A stretch of DNA of 64,000 nt from DATHRK01 sp035465395 (GTDB taxonomy: Bacteria; Gemmatimonadota; Gemmatimonadetes; Longimicrobiales; RSA9). The stretch spans positions 1-64,000 of the forward strand of contig DATHRK010000103.1 in the NCBI GenBank assembly GCA_035465395.1. The letters are read 5' to 3'. A program made the translations under genes and the position numbers. Below are positions 1 through 8,130 of the stretch, in pieces. Every line of letters starts with the position of its first letter. Position 1 is the first letter of the stretch. The notes under the pieces are model-generated. The model had not been told where the DNA came from and did no database searches. It saw nothing but the letters and a program-made list of their open reading frames with translations.

Positions 1-365
1 AAGTTGTCCTTCACCACGAACGAGCCGCGGGGCAGCGTGGTCGCGCCGTCGTCCAGCGCTGCCGCGGCGACCTCGTTGAGGCGCGTCGTCAGCAGCATGC
101 CGTGCGGCTCGCCGCCCTCGTACCGTTCGACCGTGCCCGGCCACAGCTCCCATTCGCCGTACGACGCTTCCTGCATGTAGGCCCAGACGGCCGCGGCGGT
201 GGTGTCCACGTCGGCCGCCACGGGGCCGGCGTCGACCGTCGCCTCGTCCGCGTCGGCAGTGCCGGCCGCGTCGGTGCCGGCCGCGGGGTCGGAGCCTGGG
301 TCGCCCGCGTCTGCGCACGCGCCCAGCGCGAGGAAGCCCGCCGCGAGGAACATTCTGGCCATCAT
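1..365 (-). CDS. Cytochrome P460-like lipoprotein, N-terminal part
   Basis: The gene reads leftwards and leaves the window, so only about 121 N-terminal residues are seen. The start is a double ATG (365 or 362). A short hydrophobic leader ends in the lipobox LGAC, predicting a lipid-anchored periplasmic protein. An Ala/Asp/Gly-rich linker follows, then WELWPGT, PHGMLLTTRLN and LPRGSFVVKDN. These resemble the front of cytochrome P460-type domains (a Y/F-x-G-x-x-P-H-G segment, then a G-SFVVK strand). The haem-binding CxxCH expected at the C-terminus would lie outside the window, so haem binding is unverified. It is divergent from the small gene at 487. Confidence 0.6.
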   Translation of the reverse strand, partial: MMARMFLAAGFLALGACADAGDPGSDPAAGTDAAGTADADEATVDAGPVAADVDTTAAAVWAYMQEASYGEWELWPGTVERYEGGEPHGMLLTTRLNEVAAAALDDGATTLPRGSFVVKDN

Positions 366-486
366 GGAGTGCTTATTGCCTCACAGCTCGGGTTGTCGTG
401 GAGGAGCCGATCTGGAGAGCAAATCTTTCTGCGGTCCGCCGGGTTCCCGTGAGGCCGCCCGGTGGGAGGAATCGAAGGAACGACCG

Positions 487-780
487 ATGCCGAAGAAGAA
501 AGCGGAGGCGGCCGGCGCGACCCTGCGCCGGCGAGCCGGAGAGGCGGCCAGCGCGAGCGCGCGCCGCGCCAGCGATGTGGCCCGGCGGGCGCAGGCGTGG
601 GCGCGGGACCGGAAGCGCGAGACGATCCCGGTGAGCACCATGCCCCAGACGACCGGAGCCGAGGCGGCGGCGACTCCGAGCCTCATCGACACCGTCGAGG
701 AAACCGTGCGCCGCCACCCGATCGGGACGCTTCTCGGGGCCGCGGTCGCGGGCTACGTGCTCGGGCGCATCCTGCGCTGA
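487..780 (+). CDS. Small DUF883/YqjD-like membrane-anchored protein
   Basis: A 97-residue protein. The ATG at 487 is preceded by purine-rich GGGAGGAATCGAAGG, so I prefer it to upstream in-frame starts. The N-terminal two thirds are highly basic and Ala-rich (KKK, RRR, repeated ARRAS-type segments) and probably helical. The C-terminus has RRHPIGTLLGAAVAGYVLGRILR-like character: a conserved HPIG turn and one glycine-zipper transmembrane helix. This layout matches the ElaB/YqjD/DUF883 group of inner-membrane-anchored proteins, some of which bind ribosomes in enterobacteria. Here the assignment rests only on architecture. It ends 3 nt from the convergent hydrolase gene. Confidence 0.6.
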   Translation: MPKKKAEAAGATLRRRAGEAASASARRASDVARRAQAWARDRKRETIPVSTMPQTTGAEAAATPSLIDTVEETVRRHPIGTLLGAAVAGYVLGRILR

Positions 781-783
781 CCC

Positions 784-1896
784 TCAGACGTGCGCAGGCA
801 GGTCCGTCAACGCCAGGATCGACCGTAGCATTCCCAGGAAACGCCTGCCCTCCCGGGCCAACCCGACCGGCCCCAGCCCCTGCGAAGTGCCGCCCGAGTG
901 CTCGAAGAGTTCCGTGATCGCCAGCTGCCGCACCACCCCGTCGGGAATGTCCCGCTCGAGCCGGAAGGCTTCACTGAACGGCACCAGCCGGTCGTCGCGG
1001 CCGTGGGCGATCATGGTCGGCGCCGCCAGCTGGGGCAGCGCATCCCCCGGGTCGAGGAGCGGCTCCGCCGCGAGCGCCGCGTCGGCGAGGCGCCCGGCGA
1101 ACGCGCGCGCCTCGGGCGAGCGGTCTTCGTCGGCCGTCCACGCGGTCGAGGGAGGCGCGAACAGGTCGTAGACCCGCCGATCCTCCCCCGCGAGCCCGAT
1201 CGCGTGCTTCGCCTTCACCGGGTCGAACGCCGGCGAGCCCGCGTACACCGCCGAATCGCCCGCCTCCACCGCCAGCCGGCGCAGCGCGTCGGCGACCGCT
1301 CGCCGGTCTTCGTGCCCCGGTACCTGCGTCAGGTAGTTGGCGCCCATGACCCAGCCGCCGTAGGGGTCGGGGGGGACCGCCCACCGCTCGCCATCGAGCT
1401 CGTGACGGCCGGTCAGGCCGAAGTGGAAGAGGCGGTGCACGTCGCGGTAGCCGCCCCAGGCCGCGACGCCGCGCAGGTGCCGCTCCGTCTCCGGATCGGC
1501 CGCAGCGATCAGACCCTGGGTCGCGCCGAAGGAGAAGCCCATCAGCCCCACGCCTCCGGGCTCGCTCACGTCGAGGTCGTCGAGCGCGCGGATCGCCGCG
1601 CGGATGAGCGGCACGGCGACGGCCGGCCGCACGCGCAGCTCGCGCCAGTCCACGATCTCGGGAACGAGCACCGCGTGCCCGGAGGCCGCGAGCGCGCGGC
1701 AGAATCGGAGGAGTCCCGGGTGCGAGCGCCCGCTGCGCGTCAGCCCGTGGAGAATCACCCAGCCGGGGAGCGGGCCGCGTTCGCGCGCGGGCAGGTGCAG
1801 GGTGGCGGGGGTGTCGCCCTCGACGCCGGGAAAGATGGTTTCCCGGGACCTGGCGACGTTGCCTCCGGGCCGCAGGTAGGCCCGCAGGAATGCCAC
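784..1896 (-). CDS. Alpha/beta hydrolase (dienelactone hydrolase/prolyl oligopeptidase-like)
   Basis: A 370-residue serine hydrolase without signal peptide. The oxyanion-side HG is in ILHGLTRSG (about 48-56), the nucleophile elbow is GFSFGA with Ser122, and the acid and base are best placed at AHGRDD (Asp301/302) and LFEHSGG (His333), so the triad is complete and in canonical order. The substrate cannot be read from sequence; esters or peptides are typical. The start is taken as GTG at 1896, 20 nt after the stop of the E1 gene transcribed in the same direction. The ATG at 1910 is out of frame. Co-transcription with the E1 gene is likely. Confidence 0.85.
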   Translation of the reverse strand: MAFLRAYLRPGGNVARSRETIFPGVEGDTPATLHLPARERGPLPGWVILHGLTRSGRSHPGLLRFCRALAASGHAVLVPEIVDWRELRVRPAVAVPLIRAAIRALDDLDVSEPGGVGLMGFSFGATQGLIAAADPETERHLRGVAAWGGYRDVHRLFHFGLTGRHELDGERWAVPPDPYGGWVMGANYLTQVPGHEDRRAVADALRRLAVEAGDSAVYAGSPAFDPVKAKHAIGLAGEDRRVYDLFAPPSTAWTADEDRSPEARAFAGRLADAALAAEPLLDPGDALPQLAAPTMIAHGRDDRLVPFSEAFRLERDIPDGVVRQLAITELFEHSGGTSQGLGPVGLAREGRRFLGMLRSILALTDLPAHV

Positions 1897-1916
1897 GAGT
1901 CGCGGCGCATCCCGCC

Positions 1917-4046
1917 TCAGAACGCCGCCAACTCCTCGATCGCCCGGTACACGTCGTCGGCGTCCGGCAGGATGGCTGCCTCGAGATCGGGCGCGTACGC
2001 CACCCAGGTATCGAGCGACGCCACCCGTCGGACCGGTCCGTCGAGCCACGGGAACAGCTCGTCGGCCAACCGCGCCGCGATCTCCGAACCGATCCCCCAC
2101 GACAGCGAGTCCTCGTACGCAACGACGACCTTGTTCGTCTTGCGGACCGAGTCGGCGATGGTGTCCATGTCGAGGGGGCTCAGGCTGCGCAGGTCGATCA
2201 CCTCGACGTCGATCCCGTTCTCTTCGGCCTTCTTGGCGGCGTCCGTGGACCGCTTCACGAGCGCGCCGCAGGCGACGACGGTGAGGTCGGATCCCTCGCG
2301 GACGACCTTCGCCTTGCCGAGCGGGATCATGTAGTCCGGCCCCGGGTCACGGCCCTTGTTGTGGACCTGGCGATACAGGTGCTTGTGCTCGAGGAAGAGC
2401 ACCGGATCGTCGCAGCGGATCGCCGTGCGCAACAGGCCGTTGGCGTCCTCGGCGTTGGACGGCAGCACGACGCGCAGTCCCGGGGTGTGGGTGAAGAGCG
2501 TCTCGCCCGTCTGCGAGTGGTAGATCGCGCCGCCCTTCAGGTAGCCGCCGTACGCGACCCGGATGACCAGTGGCGCGTCCCAGTTGCCTCCCGAGCGGTA
2601 GCGCATGGTCGCCGCTTCGTTCCGGATCTGCATGAACGCCGGCCAGATGTAGTCGAAGAACTGGATCTCGACGACCGGCTTCAGGCCCCGCAGGGCCATC
2701 CCGATCGCGCGTCCGGCGATGTTCGCCTCCGCGAGCGGGCTGTTGAACACGCGGTTGGAGCCGAAGCGACGCTGCAGCCCGGCGGTGCACTTGAACACGC
2801 CGCCCTTACCCTTGACCTCTTCGAGCACCTCCTCGCGGCTCGCGTCGGCGACGTCCTCGCCGAACACGACGATCCGGGGGTCGCGCTCCATCTCCTCCCG
2901 CATGGCGAGGTTGATGAGGTCGACCATGGTGGTCTCGTCGCCGCTGTAGTCCGGGGCGTCCTCGGTGTCGAAATCGGCCGACGTCGGATCCACGTCGGGC
3001 GAGTACAGGAAATCGAGGGCCGTCTCGGCGGCGGGCTGCGGCTGCTGCAGCGCCCGATCGGACGCCTCCTGCACCTCGTCGCGGACGCCGCGCTCGAGCG
3101 CATCCAGGGCGTCCTCATCGGCGATCCCGCGATCGAGCAGCGTCTGCCGCAGAACGCGCAGCGGATCCCGCCGGGCCTCCTGCTCGATCTGCTCCGGCGG
3201 CTTGTACGAGCGCTCGTCGTCCGACATCGAGTGCGAGTAGGGCCGGACCACGTGGGCGTGCAGGAGCGCGGGCCCCTTGCGGGCCCGGCAGTGCGCTACC
3301 GCGCGGCCCGCCGCGGCGTGGCTCGCCTCGACGTCGCAGCCGTCGCACTCCTCGACGTAGAGATCCGGGAAGGACCGGACGAGCTCGCTGATCTTGCCGC
3401 CCGCCGTGTTCACCTCGACCGGCACCGAGATGGCATAGCCGTTGTCCTCCACGAGGAAGAGGACGGGCAGCTTCAGGTTGCACGCGGAGTTGAGCGCCTC
3501 CCAGAACTCGCCCTCGGAAGTCTGGCCCTCGCCCGTCGTGCAAAGGATGACCTCGTCGTCCTCGAACGCCTCGATGGCGTCGCGCATGGCGGGGTCGCGC
3601 AGCGCCCGCACGCCGGCCTCCGCGGTGCCGACCGCCTGCAGGAACTGCGTGCCCGTCGGCGAGGACGTGCTGACGATGCGCAGCGGCCGGTGCCCCCAGT
3701 GGGAGGGCATCTGGCGGCCGCCGCTCGAAGGGTCCGACTCGGCGCCCACGGCCTGCAGCAGGTGCTCGTAGGGCGTCATGCCGAGCGCCTGCGATAGCGC
3801 GCGATCCCGGTAGTAGAGGTAGAACCAATCCGAGCCAGGCCGGAGGTGGTCGGCCAGGGCCACCTGGATCGCCTCGTGACCCGCGCCCGAGATCTGGAAG
3901 AAGATCTTGTTCTGCCGCTTGAGCTGGATCTCCTTGTCGTCGGTCGCCCGCGCCGCCACCATCGTGCGGTACAGTTCCAGGAGCTTGTCGCCGTCGAGGC
4001 CGCCCTCCGGCGCGCTCGTCTTGCGGGTCGTAGCCTTGGTGGCCAT
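1917..4046 (-). CDS. 2-oxoacid dehydrogenase E1, alpha and beta subunits fused
   Basis: A 709-residue thiamine-diphosphate enzyme of the pyruvate/branched-chain 2-oxoacid dehydrogenase E1 family. Residues 1 to about 350 form the alpha part, with the TPP/Mg motif running from GEGQTSEGEF (172-181) to LVEDN (198-202). Residues about 365-709 form the beta part (VFGEDVAD, SPLAEANIAG, and a C-terminal transketolase fold). The subunits are separate polypeptides in many bacteria, so this is the fused alpha2beta2-type arrangement. It would decarboxylate a 2-oxoacid and hand the acyl group to lipoyl-E2. No E2 or E3 gene lies in the window, so pyruvate versus branched-chain specificity is undecided. ATG at 4046. 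Confidence 0.93.
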   Translation of the reverse strand: MATKATTRKTSAPEGGLDGDKLLELYRTMVAARATDDKEIQLKRQNKIFFQISGAGHEAIQVALADHLRPGSDWFYLYYRDRALSQALGMTPYEHLLQAVGAESDPSSGGRQMPSHWGHRPLRIVSTSSPTGTQFLQAVGTAEAGVRALRDPAMRDAIEAFEDDEVILCTTGEGQTSEGEFWEALNSACNLKLPVLFLVEDNGYAISVPVEVNTAGGKISELVRSFPDLYVEECDGCDVEASHAAAGRAVAHCRARKGPALLHAHVVRPYSHSMSDDERSYKPPEQIEQEARRDPLRVLRQTLLDRGIADEDALDALERGVRDEVQEASDRALQQPQPAAETALDFLYSPDVDPTSADFDTEDAPDYSGDETTMVDLINLAMREEMERDPRIVVFGEDVADASREEVLEEVKGKGGVFKCTAGLQRRFGSNRVFNSPLAEANIAGRAIGMALRGLKPVVEIQFFDYIWPAFMQIRNEAATMRYRSGGNWDAPLVIRVAYGGYLKGGAIYHSQTGETLFTHTPGLRVVLPSNAEDANGLLRTAIRCDDPVLFLEHKHLYRQVHNKGRDPGPDYMIPLGKAKVVREGSDLTVVACGALVKRSTDAAKKAEENGIDVEVIDLRSLSPLDMDTIADSVRKTNKVVVAYEDSLSWGIGSEIAARLADELFPWLDGPVRRVASLDTWVAYAPDLEAAILPDADDVYRAIEELAAF

Positions 4047-4262
4047 CGGGTTCAGGTATCGGGTTGCCGGACGGGGCGGGACGCGCGCTCGCGTTCGCTC
4101 GAGCGCGGACTCTCGGAGCCCCGTGGTGGGCCGCTATTATACCGGGGCGGGGGAGGGGGGTCCACCCCGGAGAGCGTTTACAGGGGGGCGTTTGGCGCCC
4201 ACCTTCAAGCATTCGGGATCCGCTATCGGAGACGGCGAAGACAGGTGTCACGACCCCGCCTC

Positions 4263-4946
4263 ATGGCGCGGCTGCTGATCGCGGCCGCGAGCCGCCCGCG
4301 TCTGGTCGGCGAACTCGTCGGCGCGGCGTGGCGCTTTCGACGCAGGCGATGGTGGGCCGCTCCCCCGTTTCTACCCCTGCCTCCCCGCGAGTACCTGGAT
4401 TGGCGCCAGGAGACCGCTTTCGGCGCCGCAGCCGAGGATCCGCCGATCGAGTCTCTGCTGCGGTTTCTGCGCTGGAGCGCGCGGCAGTCGAGGCCGGCTG
4501 GGCCGGACCCTCGCGCGGGGTTCGTCCGGCTGCGCACGATCCTCGCGGCGCTCCTGATCCTGGCGGCGATCCTCGCCATCCCGCCGGTGCGCGAAAGGGC
4601 CGATCCGCTGCTCGAGCCGGGCAAGGTTGTGCTGGACCGGACCGTGGGCGGCGTGCTTGGACGGGGCCGCGACCAGGTGTTCCGCTGGTCGGTCCAGAAC
4701 GAGGTTCGCACGCTGGCGCTCGAGCTCCAGAAGCGCGAGGCGTCCGGGCAGCCGCTGCCGCGCCCGCAGGACTTTCAGTCGTACCTGCAGCGGCGCACCA
4801 TCTCGGGCACTCCCGGGCTCGACAAGTGGGGGTCGCCCTACTACATGCTGCTCAGCGGCGACTCCATCACCGTGGTGTCGCCGGGCGCGGACGGGCGCCC
4901 CGGCACGGTCGACGACATCCGTGAGTCCGTCGGCAGGGACCGGTAG
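4263..4946 (+). CDS. Membrane protein with pseudopilin (GspG)-like C-terminal domain
   Basis: A 227-residue protein. The N-terminal cytoplasmic segment (1-85) is Arg/Trp/Pro-rich with PREYLDWRQETAFG. One transmembrane helix follows (about 90-106, rich in Leu/Ile/Ala). The C-terminus has GTPGLDKWGSPYYM and SPGADGRPGTVDDI, which match the calcium-site loop of type II secretion major pseudopilins (DPWGNPY ... S-GADG-xG-DDI). Unlike a pseudopilin it lacks an N-terminal prepilin peptidase site, and the helix is internal. The function is unknown; a periplasmic GspG-like head presented by a membrane anchor is an inference. The ATG at 4263 was chosen because the protein becomes Leu/Arg-structured from there. 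No secretion genes are adjacent. Confidence 0.72.
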   Translation: MARLLIAAASRPRLVGELVGAAWRFRRRRWWAAPPFLPLPPREYLDWRQETAFGAAAEDPPIESLLRFLRWSARQSRPAGPDPRAGFVRLRTILAALLILAAILAIPPVRERADPLLEPGKVVLDRTVGGVLGRGRDQVFRWSVQNEVRTLALELQKREASGQPLPRPQDFQSYLQRRTISGTPGLDKWGSPYYMLLSGDSITVVSPGADGRPGTVDDIRESVGRDR

Positions 4947-4985
4947 CGATTCGCCGAACGGGCGGGTCGCTGCGCGCCGCGCCGG

Positions 4986-5585
4986 CTATTCCGCGAAGCC
5001 GAGCCCGAAGTAGCCGACCAGCGTCGCCAGCGTCAGGTTGCCGGCGATCAGGGAGGGCAGGATGAGCCGGTACCGCACGCCGGACGCCGCCAGGGTCACC
5101 ATCATGATGTCGTTGGGAAACGGCGTCAGGCCCGCGTAGGCGTAGATGGCAAGGCGAAGCGCCCAGCGCGGCCGCCGCTCGAACCACGCGGACAGCCGTT
5201 CCAGCCGTTCCTCCAGCCTGCCGGACGACGCGCGACGGCCCTCCAGCCCGACCAGGAAGAACAGCGAGTCGCCGACGGTCAGGCCGGTCCCCGCGGCCAG
5301 GCCCAGGAGCAGCGGCTCCAGGCCGCCGGCGGCGAAGGTCGCGAGGGTGGCGTACAGCGGCACGGATGTGGCTGCTGACAGGCCCCCCGCCGAGGCCATG
5401 AGGAAGACGACGAGGTAGCCGTTGCGGACGCCGATGAGGTCGACGACCCCGCGCGCACCGACCCGATTCAGGAGAACGCCCCAGGCGATGAGAAACGCGA
5501 TCAGGAAGACGAGAGCGACGAGCGCCTGCCGCCGGCGCCGGCCGCCCCGTGGCGCGTGGCTCGAAGTCGCGTCGGGGCCGTTCAT
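4986..5585 (-). CDS. VTT/DedA-like membrane protein
   Basis: A 199-residue polytopic membrane protein. After a basic N-terminus, one helix (ALVALVFLIAFLIAWGVLL) is followed by a YLVVFLMASAGG...SVPLYATLATFAAGG segment, a GLTVGDSLFFLVG stretch, and a C-terminal pair of helices containing YAYAGLTPFPNDIM and LIAGNLTLATLVGYFG. The re-entrant loop plus (A/F)-GLTPFPND resembles SNARE-associated/VTT (DedA, TVP38) proteins, which act in membrane lipid or undecaprenyl-phosphate translocation. The specific substrate is unknown. ATG at 5585. It is divergently arranged with coaE-PHP, sharing a 63-bp intergenic region. Confidence 0.82.
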   Translation of the reverse strand: MNGPDATSSHAPRGGRRRRQALVALVFLIAFLIAWGVLLNRVGARGVVDLIGVRNGYLVVFLMASAGGLSAATSVPLYATLATFAAGGLEPLLLGLAAGTGLTVGDSLFFLVGLEGRRASSGRLEERLERLSAWFERRPRWALRLAIYAYAGLTPFPNDIMMVTLAASGVRYRLILPSLIAGNLTLATLVGYFGLGFAE

Positions 5586-5648
5586 CGTCTCGGGTCGTCG
5601 CCGGTTGCCGGGGGTCGCGCCGAAGGCGGCCCAACGTCGGGCGTCTAC

Positions 5649-6995
5649 GTGAGCGGCGCAACGGCCGGCCGGCCCTTCCGCGTGGGCCTCACCGGTAACA
5701 TCGCCGCCGGGAAGTCCACCGTGGCGGCCGTCTGGGCCGAGCGCGGAGCGGTCATCGTCGACGCGGACCGGCTCGCCCGCCAGGCGGTGGCTCCCGGGTC
5801 CGCGGCGCTGGACAGGGTCGCGGAGGTGTTCGGCGCGGAGGTCCTGACGCCGGAGGGGGAGCTCGACCGGGCCGCCCTCGGCCGGCGCGTCTTCGCGGAC
5901 CCCGCGGCGCGCGCACGCCTGGAGGCGATCGTGCACCCGGAGGTGGCGCGGCTGCGGCCGTTGGCCGAGCAGGAGGCGCTGGCCGGCGCCTCCCCGGAGC
6001 GCGCGATCGTGGTCCACGACATCCCGCTGCTCTACGAGGCGGGCCTCGAGGACGACGTCGACATGGTCGTGCTGGTCCACGCGCCGGCCGACGTGCGGCG
6101 CCGGCGTCTGGTCGAGGACCGCGGCATGGACGCGGCCGAAGCCGACCACCGCATCGCGGCGCAGATGCCCTCGGAGGCGAAGCTCGGCCGCGCCGACCTG
6201 GTGATCGCCAACGACGCCGGCCTGGCCGAGCTGCGCCGCGCGGCCGACGGCGCGTGGAACGCGATCCTGGCGGCCGCGGCGGGCGGGGGCGTGGAGGAGA
6301 GCTCCCGGGTGCGCGTCGACATGCACCTGCACACGGGCTGCTCGTTCGACTGCTCGAGCGACCCCGTCGCCGTCCTGGAGACGGCCCTGACGCGCGGCAT
6401 CGACCGCATCTGCGTCACCGACCACAACCGCATCTCCACCGCGCTCGCGCTGCGCGACCGCTACCCCGACCGCGTCATCGTCGGCGAGGAGGTGAAGACC
6501 GGCGAGGGCGTCGACGTGATCGGCCTGTTCCTCGAGGAGGAGATCCCCAAGGGGACGCCGGCGCTGGAGACCTGCGAGCGGATCCATGCCCAGGGCGGGA
6601 TCGTGTACGTCCCGCACCCGTTCGCGACGGGAAAGGGGGGTGGCGGCAGCATCCTGCCGGCGATCGAGGCCCGGGTGGACGCGGTGGAAGGCTTCAACGC
6701 GCGCCTGCACCTGCAGCGGTTGAACGACCGGGCCGTCGCGTGGGCGGCCGAGCGCGATCTGCCCCTCGGGGCCGGTTCGGACGCCCACACGCTGGGGGAG
6801 GTGGGGCGCGCGTTCGCGTCGCTGCCGCCGTTCGACATGGAGCCGGCGTCTTTCCTGGAGGCCCTGCGGGACGCGACCATCCACGGTAGGTTCTCCTCCT
6901 GGGCGGTCCACCTGGCTTCGACGTGGGCCAAGCTGCGCAAGCGCCTCCCGGGTGCTCCGCGCGGCCTCGTGACGGCAGCGGAGGGGAGGGGATGA
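5649..6995 (+). CDS. coaE: Dephospho-CoA kinase fused to PHP-domain phosphoesterase
   Basis: A 448-residue open frame with two complete domains. Residues 1-210 are dephospho-CoA kinase (last step of CoA synthesis): P-loop GLTGNIAAGKST (13-24), DADRLAR, IVHPEV, HDIPLLYE. Residues 221-448 are a PHP metal-dependent phosphoesterase: DMHLHTG (224-230), CVTDHN, EEVKT, VPHPF and GSDAH give the usual His/Asp metal ligands. No stop codon separates them; the linker is Gly/Ala then EESSR. The start is the GTG at 5649, because earlier in-frame starts overlap the divergent gene. An internal GTG near 6290 could also make PHP alone. The stop overlaps nrnA (ATGA). Confidence 0.88.
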   Translation: MSGATAGRPFRVGLTGNIAAGKSTVAAVWAERGAVIVDADRLARQAVAPGSAALDRVAEVFGAEVLTPEGELDRAALGRRVFADPAARARLEAIVHPEVARLRPLAEQEALAGASPERAIVVHDIPLLYEAGLEDDVDMVVLVHAPADVRRRRLVEDRGMDAAEADHRIAAQMPSEAKLGRADLVIANDAGLAELRRAADGAWNAILAAAAGGGVEESSRVRVDMHLHTGCSFDCSSDPVAVLETALTRGIDRICVTDHNRISTALALRDRYPDRVIVGEEVKTGEGVDVIGLFLEEEIPKGTPALETCERIHAQGGIVYVPHPFATGKGGGGSILPAIEARVDAVEGFNARLHLQRLNDRAVAWAAERDLPLGAGSDAHTLGEVGRAFASLPPFDMEPASFLEALRDATIHGRFSSWAVHLASTWAKLRKRLPGAPRGLVTAAEGRG

Positions 6996-8062
6996 CGGGC
7001 AACGGCCGATCCACAGCCGACGGGGTCGCACCCGCGGTACCGGAAGACCGCGTCGAGGGACTCGCCGCGCTGCTGGACGCGTTCGACCTCGCCGCTCGCG
7101 TCGTCCTCACCACGCACGTCAACGCGGACGGCGATGGCGCCGGCTCGGAAGCGGCGCTCGCGGCGTGGCTGGCGCAGCGGGGGACGTCGGTCGCCATCGT
7201 CAATCCGACGCCGTTCCCGGACGACTTCCGCTTCCTCCTGGAGGACGAGGGCGTCGTCGCCAACGCGAACTCCGAGGACGGCCTACGGGCGCTCGAGGAG
7301 GCGGAGCTCGTGGTCGTGCTGGACACCGCCGAGCCCGACCGCATCGGCAAGGTCGCGCGGCGCATCGACGGCAAGCGCCTCGGCATCCTCGACCACCATC
7401 CGCCCGGGGAGGCCGGCCTCGAGGGGGTGGGCGTGGTGGCACCGGAGGCTTCGGCCACGGGTGAGCTGCTGTTCGATCTCCTCGCCCACGCGCAGGCGAC
7501 CGGCCGTTCGGTCGACTGGTCGCGCGGCGTGCGCGAAGGCATCTACGCGGCGATCCTCACCGACACCGGGTCCTTCCGCTTCGCCAACACCGGACCCCGC
7601 ACCCACGCCATAGCGGCGTTCCTGTTGGACGCCGGCGTGGATCCCGAGCACCTCTACCGCGAGATCTACGCGACCGCCTCGGTGGCCCGCCTGCAACTGC
7701 TCCAGGAGGCGCTGGCCCGGCTCGAGACCGATCCCGAGCTGCCCATCACGTGGATCAGCATTCCCGACGAGGTGATCCGCAGGCTCGGCGTGGCGCCGGC
7801 CGATTTCGAGCCGGTCACCGAACACGCGCGTATGGTGAAGGGCACCGAGGTCGCGATCCTGTTTCGAGAGGTGGCCGACGGCAGCACCAAGATCTCCCTC
7901 CGCTCCAACGGACGCGCGGACGTGAACGGGATCGCCCGGGAGCTCGGCGGCGGTGGGCACACGAAGGCCGCCGGAGCGGTCATCGGCGCGCCTCTGGAGG
8001 AGGCCCGCGAGCGGGTCCTGACCGCCGTGCGCGCGGCCGTCCGCGAACTGCCCGAGGCGTGA
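6992..8062 (+). CDS. nrnA: NrnA-like nanoRNase / pAp phosphatase (DHH-DHHA1)
   Basis: A 356-residue DHH-family phosphoesterase. DHH domain: NADGDG (44-49, Mn ligands), VVLDTAEPDR (about 108-117) and LDHHP (133-137). A DHHA1 substrate-binding domain follows at the C-terminus with GGGGHTKAAG (about 318-327). The family degrades 2-5-mer RNA to mononucleotides and, in many members, dephosphorylates pAp to AMP. A strong GAGGGGAGGGG ribosome site lies directly before the ATG at 6992, and the start overlaps the PHP stop. PHP phosphoesterases and NrnA act on related small nucleotides, so the coupling with the upstream PHP domain may be functional (inference). Confidence 0.9.
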   Translation: MTGNGRSTADGVAPAVPEDRVEGLAALLDAFDLAARVVLTTHVNADGDGAGSEAALAAWLAQRGTSVAIVNPTPFPDDFRFLLEDEGVVANANSEDGLRALEEAELVVVLDTAEPDRIGKVARRIDGKRLGILDHHPPGEAGLEGVGVVAPEASATGELLFDLLAHAQATGRSVDWSRGVREGIYAAILTDTGSFRFANTGPRTHAIAAFLLDAGVDPEHLYREIYATASVARLQLLQEALARLETDPELPITWISIPDEVIRRLGVAPADFEPVTEHARMVKGTEVAILFREVADGSTKISLRSNGRADVNGIARELGGGGHTKAAGAVIGAPLEEARERVLTAVRAAVRELPEA

Positions 8063-8130
8063 GCGCGAGCGCTGGCGCGGGCGTCCACGACGCCTTGAGC
8101 CGCCGCCCTCGTTTCGCATAGGTTTCGTCG

